Numbered from the stretch's first letter, positions 23,357-35,592 are shown. The stretch is DNA of 64,000 bases from Fragum whitleyi (GCA_948146395.1 OX411543.1:70298948-70362947), one strand, 5' to 3'. Made by a program: numbers and translations. Notes: generated by a model not told the origin, from the sequence alone.

Positions 23357-23606
23357 ATCAGGGCCCGAGGTTATAAAGCTTTTCTCAGGCTCAACTGAGG
23401 ATTTTCTCAAATTTTAAATTTAAATAAATGTATGAAATAAAAGATAATATTAATAAGTTGTTATGTATAACAACTTATTAATATTATCTTTTTTATGTTA
23501 ATACATTAAAACGATTATTAAAACAGAATTAAGGCTTTTATCTCAAATTGAGATTTTAGCAAATTTCGAATTGAGAATGTGAATACTTTTATAACCTCGG
23601 GCCCTG
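23357..23606. mobile_element. Family B palindromic MITE, copy 3
   Basis: The cleanest termini of the family: cagggcccgaggttataaag and ttttataacctcgggccctg. The central aataagttgttatgtataac palindrome is intact. Confidence 0.85.
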
Positions 23607-23992
23607 AAATACCAATCTGTATCTACTTGAACCAGTGAGGAGCACCAAGGCATTTGTCAACGCTGCTTGGTTTTTCCAGAACACGTCGTTGTTCTAAATG
23701 ACATATGCCTGGGAGCAAGGGATCAACACTTCAATGAGATTTGTACATCTAGTTGCATCTTTGTATAGTATAGACGCACACCGACTATAAAACCTTTTCA
23801 TAGCCTGGATGTTGTAATGAAATTGTTTTCAATTTCAGAATTTCGTCTGCGATCTTTGTTTTTGAATGGCAAATGTGAAAACAATGACTGACGTTTAGTG
23901 GGCAGTAGATATGTTTATAGATTCTAGTATAAGTAAATCGTCGGAAATGCAAGGATCAAAGTCTGTTCAAGAAAGATGAAATCGTGACCTAT

Positions 23993-24205
23993 CATATGAA
24001 AAGGGGCCGCACTCGAGTAGCGTAAAGCTTCGACCCTGGATAGACTGCACAGGATGCGCAATCTGACCCCGGCTGAAACTTGTCGCTTTTGTAACTTAAT
24101 CTGAATTTATTATACTCATTTTACATGTACCCTGCTAAATAATAATTTCGAAGTTAAGCATCAAGTTGATTTCTCTTGGGCCGATTCTCCTTTTCACAAA
24201 CTTTA
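23993..24205. mobile_element. Family G MITE, diverged copy
   Basis: Starts tatgaaaaggggccgcactc and shares gcgcaatctgaccccggctg with other copies. It ends gattctccttttcac, a decayed right TIR. Confidence 0.55.
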
Positions 24206-24437
24206 TTTACGGTGAAAAGCAAAAAGCCTCTTTTCAATTGAAGGGCTATTATTTATGTACTCCTTGCCGTATTTTTTTTTTATTCGTAATGTACTTGCTT
24301 TCAGAAGAGAATTCATCCAGTTCAAATTACACAAAAGATAATTAGAAATTCTTAGTTGGTAAGAAATGTCGCCTTGGTATTATTGTTTCTTCTGATATAT
24401 AGTGTGGAGTCGATCAAAATTATATGAAATTTGAGCC

Positions 24438-24682
24438 TGTGCGTGATATTTTCAACAATTTGATACATGCATGACACGCAAATATTGAGCAGCTTAGAGA
24501 TTTCCACAGTGTATTAGGAAGATTAGCTGTCTATCTAAAGACACTATGAGGCCTTATTTATTTACAAAAAGCGCAAAGTGAAGCCCTGGTCAAACTGTGC
24601 AGATGCACAGGCTGGCCTGGGTCTTTGCTCTGTACATATTTGAAATAGTTGGAAATGTCACGCACAGGCTCATTTAGCATAA
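24438..24682. mobile_element. Family F MITE, copy
   Basis: TIRs gagcctgtgcgtgatatttt and gaaatgtcacgcacaggctc. The internal tgcagatgcacaggctggcc is shared with the next copy about 520 bp away in the same orientation. Confidence 0.8.
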
Positions 24683-24962
24683 TAGAAAATTCCAATTCTT
24701 ATTTTTGCACGTACGTTTATGTCAATGAATGTAATTGGAATTTAGCTGTATTCCGAATATAGTAAGTGAGGAATTAGAACTACTACTAGTTCATAGTAGT
24801 ACTTTTAAATATCTAGTTCGATTTTAGATCCCAGGCATTGCACATTTTAAGATTCCATACAATTTTCCCAGATCAAACTAGAAAAGTAACTCATTATCAG
24901 TGGTTTGTAAAATACAAAATGTCTTAAAATGAATATACTAAATACTCCTACCTTTAAAATAA

Positions 24963-25212
24963 TACATGTGCCTGTGCGTGACACATCCAACAATTTGACA
25001 TGTGCTTGGAGGGTCAACTTTAAGCAACCTTGACTGCCAGATAGTATAATTAGAAGATTGTCCGACTGTTTGAATGCGCTTTGGGACCTTATCTATCTAC
25101 AAAGCGCAATAGGAAAACCCAAGTTAGGCTGTGCGGATGCACAGGATGGCCAGAGTCTTTACTTGGCGCACATTTGAAATTGTAGGAAAAGTCACGAAAT
25201 GGCTCAAATATA
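24963..25212. mobile_element. Family F MITE, copy
   Basis: TIR tgcctgtgcgtgacacatcc with caacaatttgacatgtgc. The internal gtgcggatgcacaggatggc is present, and the right end is gaaaagtcacgaaatggctc. Confidence 0.75.
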
Positions 25213-25848
25213 ATTTGATTAAAATATAATTGTCAGTGACTTTTTATTTTTACAAACGCAAAAGAACTATAAATAGGCATGGTGTTTTCGTTTAAATCAA
25301 TACGAGAAAAATGAATATTATCCAAGATGTTATGAACACCATTTGAAAAAAAGAAATATCATCAGACGGATTACTAAAATAACTGAAAGAAAAAGCTGAT
25401 TCTTATTCAAACAATACTGATTATCACTGTATTCACCGGGTCAGTGTACATTTCTGCCAAGGCTAACACGTGCAGTTTTATGACCAGCCTTGCGTTCAAG
25501 ATGAAAACGTTCATTGTTTTTTTTTTTAACTCACGTTCAAAGAAGGGTATCATTCGCGACCGTTTTTGAAACCTGAACCTCGATCGATATTTTCTCACTT
25601 CCTTCTCAATGGATCGCATCTACAAGTACATCATGCGAACTTTCATAACTTCAAAAATAGGGGACCTAGATAAGTCTATTAGATATGTAGTCAGATTTTT
25701 CATATCTAAAGTGTAGTTGATTCTGAAATTAACCTTTAGGGATAAATATATCGGTACATCAAATGAGCGATTCTTGTATAACATACCCATTGTGTCAGAC
25801 ATTGTTATCACGTTTTTTTCACAAATATAACATAACCTCGAAACTTTA
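25213..25848. other. Unassigned sequence
   Basis: Two minus-strand frames (25407-25619, 25620-25811) lack recognisable domains. Confidence 0.45.
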
Positions 25849-25932
25849 ATGGACGATAAGTCGGTAGCGCAAATGTCTTCTGGGACGAGCTCGTTTGATC
25901 AGGAACAGAAGAACAGAAGATGGAACATGATA
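25849..25932 (+). CDS. Candidate first coding exon, function unknown
   Basis: An ATG with an upstream in-frame TAA opens 28 hydrophilic codons (MDDKSVAQMSSGTSSFDQEQ then KNRRWNMI). A gtgagt donor consensus follows at 25933. The composition is serine/glutamine/charged and unlike neighbouring A/T-driven frames. The base before the donor is A, not the usual G. No acceptor partner or family identified. Confidence 0.22.
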
Positions 25933-26969
25933 GTGAGTTTATTTCATTTTTACTCGAAAAATCAATGCTATCCTAGGCGAATATCAGACGAACACAATAA
26001 AAATATCCCACAGACGACATTTTTATTCCAGACAAACACAATCCCAGAGCAAATCTCGGAAGCCACGAGATGATATCTTTATCTTTGGTTTTCCTCTGAC
26101 CCTGAGCCTGAACAAATGGCGTGTTGGCATTACGATATCAGTGTCATCGAAATACAAATAAATGCCATTAAAGGATTAAAAACCGGTATACCTTAATGAA
26201 ACGGTCATTTGATTTGTCTTTTTTCTAAATGCTAACACATTATTGGTTGTCGATGCGAAAACAGTTACAAAGTAATCGAATAGAAAGAAGAAAAATCCTA
26301 GAAGATTTGGGAGAAAAGAGTAAAAATAAGGAAAACTAAATGGTTTATATCAACGTAAGTGTTTGCTGTCAGACGAGGCGCGAGTCAAGACATGATGGTG
26401 AGTGATACAAGATTTGGTTCTTTCTGGGACCATTATGCATTCGATAATCATCGCAACATCTCGACCTGTCGTATGCAATAAATATGGCAGTATTAAATAT
26501 ACTTGGTTGACCTCCACCCACTTTGAAGAATGTCTTTGCAGCGAGCATGATATGAGAAAAATATTTTAACATAATATTTCTGTATTTTCTCACATGCATT
26601 TGTATTATTGTTCTGGTTTACTTTTTGAACAGAAGCTGTACGACACCATCGCCTTTTCATAGTTTTGTCACCTAACGATGTTAGAAGCTACGGCGTTTTT
26701 GTTAACAAAACCAAACCGTGCGGTACCCCGTTTACCCTCACGGTTTTCTATAAAACTCTCGCAAAATTCATTGACGTTTTTATATAACTAGACAATTTCA
26801 TGGTCACCATCAGGAAAAAAAAAAAGAATATGTCGTGAGATTTTGTTTGAGACAAGCTGAACTGAGTCTAGAAAAGAATTGTTTTCGATTAAACCTTTGC
26901 GAGCTTAATATTTTTTTCTCGAGGGGTGGTGGGGTGGTAAAGATAAGCTTTTCTTCAATAAAATTGAGT
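25933..26969. other. Unassigned AT-rich sequence
   Basis: No gene or shared repeat recognised. Confidence 0.5.
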
Positions 26970-27210
26970 AGCATATGAGCCTCTGCTTGACATTTCCAAT
27001 AATTTCAAAAGTGCGCAAAGTAAAGACTCTGGCCATTATGTGCTTTCACACAGTCTCACCAGAGACTTCACTATGCGATTTATAGATAGTTAAGGTCCAA
27101 AAGTGTCTGTAGACAATTAGGAAATCCTCTACTTACACTTCGTAGCTGTCTGGGCTGCTAAATGTTTGCACCTCACGCAGATGTCAAATTGTTGGCTCAT
27201 ATTCCTTTAT
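26970..27210. mobile_element. Family F MITE, copy (opposite orientation)
   Basis: TIRs gagcctctgcttgacatttc and cagatgtcaaattgttggct. The internal ctttcacacagtctcacca resembles the 50.4-kb copy. Confidence 0.75.
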
Positions 27211-28008
27211 GCTTTAAAAACATCTTTTGTAGGTTGAAAACCAGATCTTAGAACACTCAGGTGACAGATATACCAGGAAAACATGCGCTAGATGACGTCG
27301 AAATAACGTCATTTAGAATGGGTTCTTATGGTTGTGAAAAAGGATACCTTTGATGACTGTTCGTTAAAGAAAACAAGGGTTGCCATGTTAGACAGTGTAT
27401 AGACCTGCAATTTCAAGTGAGTGATCAAAGATCAATTTTACATTGAAAATGATAAGAGATAACGGTTTCTCGGACCTCACTCTTTCTTGCGGAACTATAA
27501 TCCGGATCATGTTCTCCGTGTGTAGACCGTAGGATGATGTAGTTCGGGCTAACAAGTTAGTGTGCTATATCCCTACGGCTACTGTACGATGTATTTATGG
27601 TTCGTCTATTTACTACGGCCTCTGAACGGTATCATCATTTCTGAAAAAAGTAAAACTTTTTACTTAAGCGAAGGCGTCACTTCTTTGGTAATTGTAAAAC
27701 TGTACAGTGATCACAGAAATGTCTTTAACGATTGCACGGACCTCTGACGGCTTAACAGTGAAGGCGAGTTCTTGGTCGTCGTATAGGCTCCAAAAGCCAA
27801 ATATAAACGTGGCTTAAGTTCTTTACATTCATATAGCAATCATACTAATATTGTCAGGATTTGTCAAAGGGTTAAACAATATACAGTTAGAAATAAGAAC
27901 TTTTAGTTTTATTCATCTAATTGATGTATCAAAAATATTATTGAAAAACATTATCTTTTCACTTTTTCTCACCTATGCGAATTAAACCGAACAATGCTGA
28001 GTCAATCC
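27211..28008. other. Unassigned sequence
   Basis: No gene or shared repeat recognised. A 61-codon plus frame at 27562-27747 has no recognisable domain. Confidence 0.5.
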
Positions 28009-28134
28009 CTGTGTTTAGGATGTCAAAACGGTGTGGACTCGTTGCAAATTATATTTTGCTTTGCACGCAAGTGCGTGTGCAAAGCGCGGTATAATTTGCC
28101 AACAGATCACACCGTTTGTCATCCTGGACGCAGA
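28009..28134. mobile_element. Family A MITE
   Basis: A full palindrome. Central gctttgcacgcaagtgcgtg, closing accgtttgtcatcctggacg. Confidence 0.8.
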
Positions 28135-28549
28135 ACAGGTTGTAAATCAAATACATTTCATTAGAATAGTTCTTTATTTTACACTGTGTAGAAAAAACCC
28201 ATGTATATCATTTCTTGGAGAAACAGACGAATCGATGAAAGATGAAAGCAGACGACCTGACGATTGTATCGTTTCAACTTTTGATAACTCCCGGTGTATC
28301 CCCTCCTCGAATTATTTGTAGATGAGTATCCGGTGGATGATAAGGTCTGGAGAGTGACATATCAAACAAAATCAACATTCATAGATCATTTTTCGATTTT
28401 CTTTAACCTTACCTGGAATATTGTATGGCCTTTTCATAGGGTGATCATTTTAACAGAGCTACGAATCAAACTTTCCGTCGTGCTTTTTTTCAAATGTTTT
28501 TACTCTGTTGTCACCAAGCCGACCAGGTGTGTAAACATCTCTGTTAATT

Positions 28550-28937
28550 ACATCATGAAATTGACAATTATTCCGATCAAAACCATTCAAATTCATTCGC
28601 CCAGCGCCCCAATCATTCCTCCCAAACACTCACCGAAAAAGATAGAATCAACAGCGTCATTCAATATAAATAAAGCTAGAAAAACGCGATTTCACCGACA
28701 TAATTGAAATTGTAAGCGTCTGACAAATTCTTGGTATAAAAAAAGGAAGCTATATATAGAACTCGTATGCATATTTTATTAAAGGGGGTAATAAATATCG
28801 CTTATTCTGTTCATCTTGAAAATTTACGATATTGGTTAAACCTCCCATTAAATTCACCCAAAACTCGCTCCACACACTCATTCAATTTATTACAAAATCA
28901 TTCTAAACCATCAATCTTATCAATTTCACGATGTTGT
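28550..28937 (+). mobile_element. Family H TIR element, copy 1
   Basis: The ends acatcatgaaattgacaatt and tcaatttcacgatgttgt are inverted. The interior has cattcaaattcattcg-type repeats on the left, gggggtaataaatatcgctt in the middle and acactcattcaatttattac on the right. The overlapping 137-codon frame is mostly this element. Confidence 0.75.
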
Positions 28938-30014
28938 AAACTATACAAGGTGTGATTCGCTTTTATCTTTTAATATAGAGGCAAAGTGACTATTCGTCTG
29001 AAATCAGGCGAATTAAAAAATAACAACAAAGAAGAGACAATAAATATCGACAATTTACACAGTTACCAAAGAGTTATGTTTTATTTGATGTTCCGTTTAC
29101 AGCAATTGCTGAAGTAGAATTCGGTTCGCATTGTCTTTACGCCACAGAACTATTCAACATTCTAACGGGGTGAAGTGAATAACGGTAAACAATTTGACAT
29201 ATCGCACGTGCCAGAGGTCACGTGTCATTATTAACACCGGCAGTGGGCTATCAGTAACAACGGTTAGGAAGCTGATTGCAGAGTTGAAAGGTCAAAGAAT
29301 ATTGACAGACAAAACAATCGGATAATTCGAACGTTATCGATAAGCCGCACGCCTGATTTCTCGCAGACATTTTAATGCAGATTTGAAGTGAACGATTCGC
29401 ATTTACCGTTAATGGATTATCTTTGATAATATTACCATTGTTTTCTTGGGGAGATGTATGTTGTTAGTATAAACGGTGGAAACAACCTCTGGGAGCCGTG
29501 ATGGCTCTTTGATGTGAATTCAAAACAATGTGGCACGGATTTGTGTCCCCATATTTGTGGAATTTCCTACGCCAAGGGTCATTGACTGGCTCTGAAATCA
29601 AAGCTGAGTTTCAGCCCGTAGAAATAATTACGCTTTTGGTAAAATGTACAACAAAACCTGCATTAAGCGCCCACTAATCAACAGTCCTCTAAACAATTCC
29701 CGTGATGTTTTTACTCTATCATGAAATATCATGATATTCGGTTATATAGACGCCCATGGCCAACATACACAAACCTCAACTCTATCTGGTATAGAAGTAT
29801 ATAATATGGTTGAACCTGTATTCAAATAACAGTACATTATTTACTTGCATCGGTCTCTACTGTCTATAAATAATAAACAAGATACATAGAAGACTCTCGA
29901 AGACTGAAAGGCAATCTATATAGCAATATAATACCATGTATAACTTGCTTTCCTAAGCGTCGAAGTATTAGGAAGGTGAGGTAAATCAATATCAATTTTT
30001 AATTTGAAAATATA
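28938..30014. other. Unassigned sequence
   Basis: Holds a small hairpin attcgtctgaaatcaggcga (about 28993-29014). A 49-codon plus frame at 29528-29677 is discussed under rejected items. No gene accepted. Confidence 0.45.
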
Positions 30015-30022
30015 AAATATTA

Positions 30023-30916
30023 TAGTCCGTTTGACTTCTATGTGGACCAGCCTTTTCATCAGTTACATAAAATTGCATTTGAAGAGTTTGTTTGTGGTAA
30101 AATCTTAATTTCAGCTTAATACCATTTCAATTTTTTTTAATATTAAATGGTTTTTAAGTAATGATTTTGTTTATCTGGTTAATTCTAATATTTTCGCATT
30201 TTACGCTCTTAATTAAACACGAGGGTAGATGGAGGCTGATAAGTAGTAAGAAATTGTTACATATAGTAAAAGCACGTGGTTTTATATTAAACATTTGACA
30301 GAAGAAATATCCATTGTTCCCTATTTGAAAATGTTCATAAGCATATCGACGGTAACGTCATCTGTTACTTAAATATCACGTGATTTGCAACGTTATTTCT
30401 CGCCTGCTTATCTAGTTTTCCTCATGAAAATCCCAACAACTTCGTTAAATAAGGCTTTTTGGTTGGTCTAAATATGTGAGTATCGGGTTCATCTCCGAAT
30501 CAATAAAAACAATTATCAATGAATTGAACAAACAGAAAATACACTCAGATTTGACATTCCAAGGAAGTAAATAGCTTCGACGAAATTGAATTATAAAAAT
30601 ACACACTTTTATAGTAAAATGACTCACTTGAAATTATACCAATCTGTCTCGGCCACTATGCAATTCAGAACTATTTTTTGGACAAACAATTCGCTTTTGC
30701 GTTTAATGCAGACACAAGAAGGCATGAAAGGCCGAGAGTTACCATATAGACGGACGGCCAAATTATTTTTTTACATTTAAAAATTGTGAAAAACAAAATT
30801 CTTCATCGTATTAATTAGATGGAAAAAGTATGATATGACAAGAAAAAATACGTTTGGGTAGTTTGATTCTGATATTTTCGGCAAAATTTTGGTCCATATA
30901 CAATCTCAAACGGACT
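30023..30916. mobile_element. hAT-like non-autonomous element with 8-bp target duplication
   Basis: 894 bp. The left end tagtccgtttgacttctatg is followed by tggaccag; the reverse complement of the right end reads agtccgtttgagattgtata then tggacca. The flanks are an exact 8-bp repeat, aaatatta (30015-30022 and 30917-30924). A 7-bp reading with symmetric tagtccg ends is also possible. The interior is AT-rich and has no transposase frame. Confidence 0.7.
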
Positions 30917-31082
30917 AAATATTATGTGTTTTAGAGCGATGCTACCAAAGGCTTAAACTTGAAGGGTCACTGTCGAACACACGGTCAAGTCCTGCGTTTT
31001 TATATACGAAAATGTTTGTGAAACATGTTAGAAATCGATAGGCTTTGAACGTAAACTTACGTGTAATTCACTATATAATTTT

Positions 31083-31310
31083 TAACTCACTTCGGCACAA
31101 CGTCCTTTGTGAAAGTATTTTTGATCACCTTCTGTCCGTCGTGCGTCGAAAGTTGTTAATTGTAAACCATCTTCTTAGTAACCAACGGGTAGATTTCAAT
31201 CAAACTTTTCAGAAATATTCTTAAGGTGATCATTCTCAAGCGGTGTTCGCGAAATTCATAATTGCCCTCAAATTTGGGCATGGCAGGGCAGGACTTTGAC
31301 TTGAAATCTT
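31083..31310 (+). repeat. Fragment of mollusc-type interspersed repeat (opposite terminus)
   Basis: Reads aactcacttcggcacaacgt, then gatcaccttctgtccgtcgt and gcgtcgaaagttgttaattg. This corresponds to the inverted terminus of the 13.67-14.42 kb repeat (acgacggacattgg ... gtgagcta). The right boundary is unclear. Confidence 0.5.
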
Positions 31311-31602
31311 AAAACGTCTTCCGACCATGGACATAATTTTGACAGGAAGTTTTCTCACACATCATTACAGTTACATCACATAATGTATAGCTGCATATGA
31401 AATTGTGCACCTGCATTTTTACATTTTGCATTTTATCATTGGTTGCTGAATTATATTCCCCTGGACATTTAAATTTCACTAAATTACTGTTGTACGGACC
31501 CTGGTGGAGGGGGGTGGGTGATTGGGTGGTATTAGTCCACTTTGCGCTAATTTCTAGTTTCATTTTCCTTATCCTGTAATTATCCCTTTCTTTTATTCAT
31601 AA
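31311..31602. other. Unassigned sequence
   Basis: Short overlapping frames on both strands only. No gene recognised. Confidence 0.5.
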
Positions 31603-31690
31603 CCCCCTCCCCCCCCCCCCCCCCCCCCAAAAAAAAAAAATGAATAGATAAATAAACAGATAAATAAATGAATAAATGTATAAATAAAAG
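31603..31690 (+). repeat. Poly-C / poly-A tract with (AAAT)-type repeat
   Basis: About 26 C, then 12 A, then degenerate aataaataaatg units. A G-run lies about 60 bp downstream (31749-31765). Confidence 0.9.
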
Positions 31691-31765
31691 ACAAACTTTT
31701 AATGTTTCCTTAAGAAGCATGAGTACTTCTTTTTTCTTTTTCATTTTCGGGGAGGGGGGGGGGGG

Positions 31766-32397
31766 TAAAAAAACTACAAAGATATCGAGTGTAAGACTAT
31801 AATATACCGGCACGCATAAGAAATCACACTGTTTCGAGTAAAAATATTGGAGGAGAACAATATAGATATATAATTGAGCCTTGGGAAATAAACAATTAAA
31901 CACAGTTTGTGACGATAAATTACGAACTGATTTCAGAGTTCACTCTAACACCTTTGTGTCTAGTGACCGTCGTAGTCACCAAAATTCGAAAAGACGGCTG
32001 CAAAAAGTAACACTAGGTAATACATCATGAGTTCATTTCACCGTCGATGAACTCAGAAAACTGTGTAAACGATGCGAAAATGTCATGTAACATCATAATT
32101 TGATGTTGAGACGAACAAAAAATAAAGAAATATAGGTACGCCACACGAGAATGTTGCACACGAAGAATCATGTGGCGTTTGTATCTATATTTCGGATAAG
32201 TTCGACACAACATATTTCTACTGAATCAAATTAGGTAAATAAATACCTATTTACAAATTTCACTTATTTCACTAGTATTCAGTTCAGATGTTGTTAAAAT
32301 ACCCAGCTAGGTTGGGATTTACCACCATTAACAAAAACAAAGCCTGATTGTTTAAACTTTCTAGGCCTACATTTGTTCAAACCCTCGCATAATATGA
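31766..32397. other. Unassigned sequence
   Basis: A small stem taggtaaataaatacctatt sits near 32232-32252. No gene recognised. Confidence 0.5.
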
Positions 32398-32470
32398 TTT
32401 AAATGGGCCTGTGTGTGACAACAATTTAGCTGGTGCGTGAGGCTTACTCTTTGAGCCGTCTAGTTATTGA
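32398..32470. mobile_element. Family F MITE, end fragment
   Basis: gggcctgtgtgtgacaacaa and tggtgcgtgaggctt resemble the F terminus. The rest is missing. Confidence 0.4.
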
Positions 32471-32849
32471 TACTTTTCAAAAGTGTTTAAGGCAGCATTA
32501 ATGCAGTATCTATTAACAAAAACGCCCAGAAAATTCTCGTTCTAAAATTTACGAAAGCAAATGCTGTTCTTAGTCTCTGTTTCGGCACATGTGTACTTAT
32601 TGGACAAACCACGAACATGCCCAAATGTATTTTACAAGTTCGTAGATAAGTTTTTTGATGTGGTTGACTATTTTATGATGGCGTATCCTGAACTGTTTGA
32701 TTTACAGTTCGTCTAGTAAATATATTTGACACGCGTTAAAATGTCTTGTCTCGTGTAAGAAAAACAAAAAATGCAGAAAAATGGTCGACTGCGACATGAA
32801 AACGTTGGCCCTTTCTATTATCGACTTGAACAAGGTCATAGTTCCCATT

Positions 32850-32984
32850 TCTAATTGAGCAATTGAGTGACATTTCGAACGATTTCATATTTGCGCAAAG
32901 AAAAGCTTCGATCAGCCGAAGCATCCGCGCAGTCTCACAAGAGTCTTCACTATGTGCTCTGTAGACACATAAGGTCTTAATTAA
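32850..32984. mobile_element. Family F MITE, left part interrupted by a TTAA element
   Basis: gagtgacatttcgaacgatt, gcgcaaagaaaagcttcg, ccgcgcagtctcacaagag and tctgtagacacataaggtct follow the order of the 27.0- and 50.4-kb copies. The match stops at the TTAA that starts the next element. Confidence 0.6.
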
Positions 32985-33205
32985 CCCTTTCCTGTTTTAC
33001 AAAATATTAGACCTGTCCAAATTCAAAGGTTTTGCAGACGAAAATTTAAAGTGGATTTAATTTGAAAAATAACCATTCAGTTGGGTAGAAAATAGTGTGG
33101 AAAAAGAAGAAATTGCTTGTCAGAAGCAATTTCTTCTTTTTACACAATGTTTTCTCAATCATAAAATCACAGGCACGTAAAAAGCAGGGATTAAACAGCA
33201 AAGGG
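32985..33205. mobile_element. piggyBac-type MITE
   Basis: 221 bp. TTAA flanks on both sides (32981-32984, 33206-33209) with ends ccctttcctgtttta and taaacagcaaaggg inverted. A strong internal hairpin, gaagaaattgctt / aagcaatttcttc, lies at 33096-33146. TTAA duplication with CCC-type ends is the piggyBac signature. Confidence 0.75.
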
Positions 33206-33209
33206 TTAA

Positions 33210-33782
33210 ACCCTCTTCAGAATGTTGGCAATTACTCTGATAGTATTGTGTGGTTGTGTAATCTGATCAGTGTCTATAATTCGCGTTAATGTGAAATTTT
33301 GCAATCGTCCCACAGAGCTTATTCACATCTAGAAGTGAAACCCACACATTACAATTGAACTATACAGTGTTTTCTAGGAAAATTAGCCTCGATTTCTCTG
33401 TCGCAAAACACAATTATTCATTATTGCGGCCACTAAAGGATAGATATGCTCAAGTACGGTGTCATCATTCAGCCGCTTAAATGTCGGATGTGACCGCTCT
33501 AGAACAACGTACTCAAGTCTGTTTTTCTAAGTCTTGAAGGATTTTTTTTTAGTTCTGTCTCGAAACTAAAGACATACGCCTTTTCATGTTTACGAGCAGA
33601 AATCCACTACAAAGAAATAACAAAGTTATTGAATTGAAACAACGTCTATTTAAACTTTGCAAGGTTTGGTAATGGACGTGTTTTGCTTACTGAATATACA
33701 TCATGTATGCATTTTAAACGATGTTCTATGTTGTTTTCAACTAATTTGAGATTATATCATGGCTAGTTCAGGATTCATATTT
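33210..33782. other. Unassigned sequence
   Basis: The first 60 bp may be a diverged continuation of the interrupted F copy. Nothing else recognised. Confidence 0.4.
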
Positions 33783-34190
33783 ATGATATGACCGACGTCG
33801 CGGGAGTGAAATAAACCCGTTGAATATTTTTGATATCACACGGGTGCTATTACACAAGTGGAATAACTATGCAAATGAGCAAAGAACGTATAGAAACGTT
33901 ATATTTTCGTTGTGAAAATGACGTCATACTACAATTAATCACGTCAATTCGCAAACGGCGTTATTCGCGGAATAACTCGAGCTCATAAATATCAGAAATT
34001 TCCTCGATCAATGCCAAAATTCAGACCATATTGGAAGTATAATATTAAATTTGTGGTCATAAAATATCCAATTTATTTAACTCGTCATCTAAAACAGAAA
34101 AAAAAAAAACTCGGCGCAGCCTCGATTTTATCCGTTCATAGATGACTCGTTTAATAAATTCGGTATTCGATGTCCACTCATTCAATATAT
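33783..34190 (-). mobile_element. Family D composite MITE, copy 2
   Basis: Reverse orientation: starts atgatatgaccgacgtcgcg, has the octamer atgcaaat at 33869-33876 and a CRE in gaaaatgacgtcatacta. It ends with the gatgactcgtttaataaatt palindrome arm. Confidence 0.85.
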
Positions 34191-34237
34191 GTATATAAAA
34201 CGACGGTATGTATTACAAGTACTCAGTAAGTATGGTA

Positions 34238-34480
34238 TCAGGACCCTAGATTATGAAAAGTTTAACCGCCTCAGAATTTAATCAAACTTCAAATGCGAAA
34301 AAAAGTTTAATTTTGAATTTATATAACTAAATATTAAATGTAGTAAAACATTGTCAATAAATTTTAATTCCATACATTTAGCGTAGTATTTCAGAAGAAA
34401 TAAAGCTTCAATCTCCAGTCAAAGTTTGAGTAATTTCTCAGGTGAGTATTTTTTTCTGTAATTTTGAACCATGAGGTATT
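34238..34480. mobile_element. Family B MITE, degenerate copy
   Basis: tatcaggaccctagattatg at the left and gaagaaataaagcttcaatc, tcaaagtttgagtaatttct at the right follow family B order. The central palindrome is eroded. Confidence 0.45.
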
Positions 34481-35592
34481 TATCTTAGAAAATGAACAAT
34501 TTATATTTAATTCAAGAATGCAAAGTCCAATGACATAAGCAAAACTAAAGATTGTTTTGTGTTGCATATTTGTTTAGTTTTCGTCCCTCATTAGAATGGA
34601 TTTTAATTTGTCCTTATAGAGAATAGCGTATTTCTAAACATCATTGACTTTGAAAATTAACAATGAAATTAAAAAGATAAAAGAAAATAACGAATGAATA
34701 ATGAAGACAAAAAACGAAAAGAAAAGAATGCTTCAGAATAAAATATTGTATCTTCTATATATGTGATCGAAAGTCAATTTTTTTCTATACCTGTATAGAG
34801 AGGATTGGTATTTGATAACACACCGGAGCTTGCACATCTATGCAGCCGAAGAGTGAATGAAAAATTTATGGTGAGTTCAATTTGATGATCATATGTACGC
34901 CGAAAATGTATGCCGAAATTTAGATCTTGGTTCAAACCTCTAGATCCGCACATAAACAAAAGTCATCTTAAAATAAATCCATAAATCAAGTTCTAAAAAT
35001 GTCAGTGAATTCGAAGAAATGGAGATACCAAGTTTTATAAATATGACATTTGTATTGATGCTATAATGACGATGCTAACTGTTTATTATGCAACTAATGT
35101 ATCGTCTGTTTGTAAAATTGTAATACAAATATAGAATGAAGTAAAATAATAATAATAATAATAATAAAAAAGAAACGTCTATTGACCGCACAGTGCTAAG
35201 AAACGCAGAACCTCATCATATATGAGAAAATATCACGACTGTTCTTTTTGCGCGACGCAGACCAGACAAACTTGTTTGAAATGAAGTTGATTAATCGTTA
35301 CAAACTATGGATACTTAGAGATAGATTTATTCCGACTAATTTTCGATGTCTTACAATTCATAAGCGCGGCCTTTGACATTAATACGTTACCTTGTATAAT
35401 TTATGGTCAACGCGGAAACAACGTCCGAATCTTACTTAAACGTGTTTTCAGTTACCTGTTTTTATATTAAGCTAAAAGAGCTGTTTATCTTTTTTCAAAA
35501 AAAAAGTTAAAATTTCTTGTCTTGTCGTAGATACAAGTCCCCACAAGCCATTGGTTCAGCCGCTAATCAGTGCATCAGAGGTACAGTGAAAA
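34481..35592. other. Unassigned AT-rich sequence
   Basis: Contains an (AAT)8 microsatellite at about 35144-35167. No gene recognised. Confidence 0.5.

Noticed and set aside
28294..28707. 137-codon plus frame
   Set aside because: Its 3' part is family H transposon sequence, and related frames appear in the other H copy at 35.5 kb only because the element is shared.
29528..29677. 49-codon plus frame starting MWHGFVSPYLWNF
   Set aside because: Modestly protein-like, but without splice, promoter or composition support.
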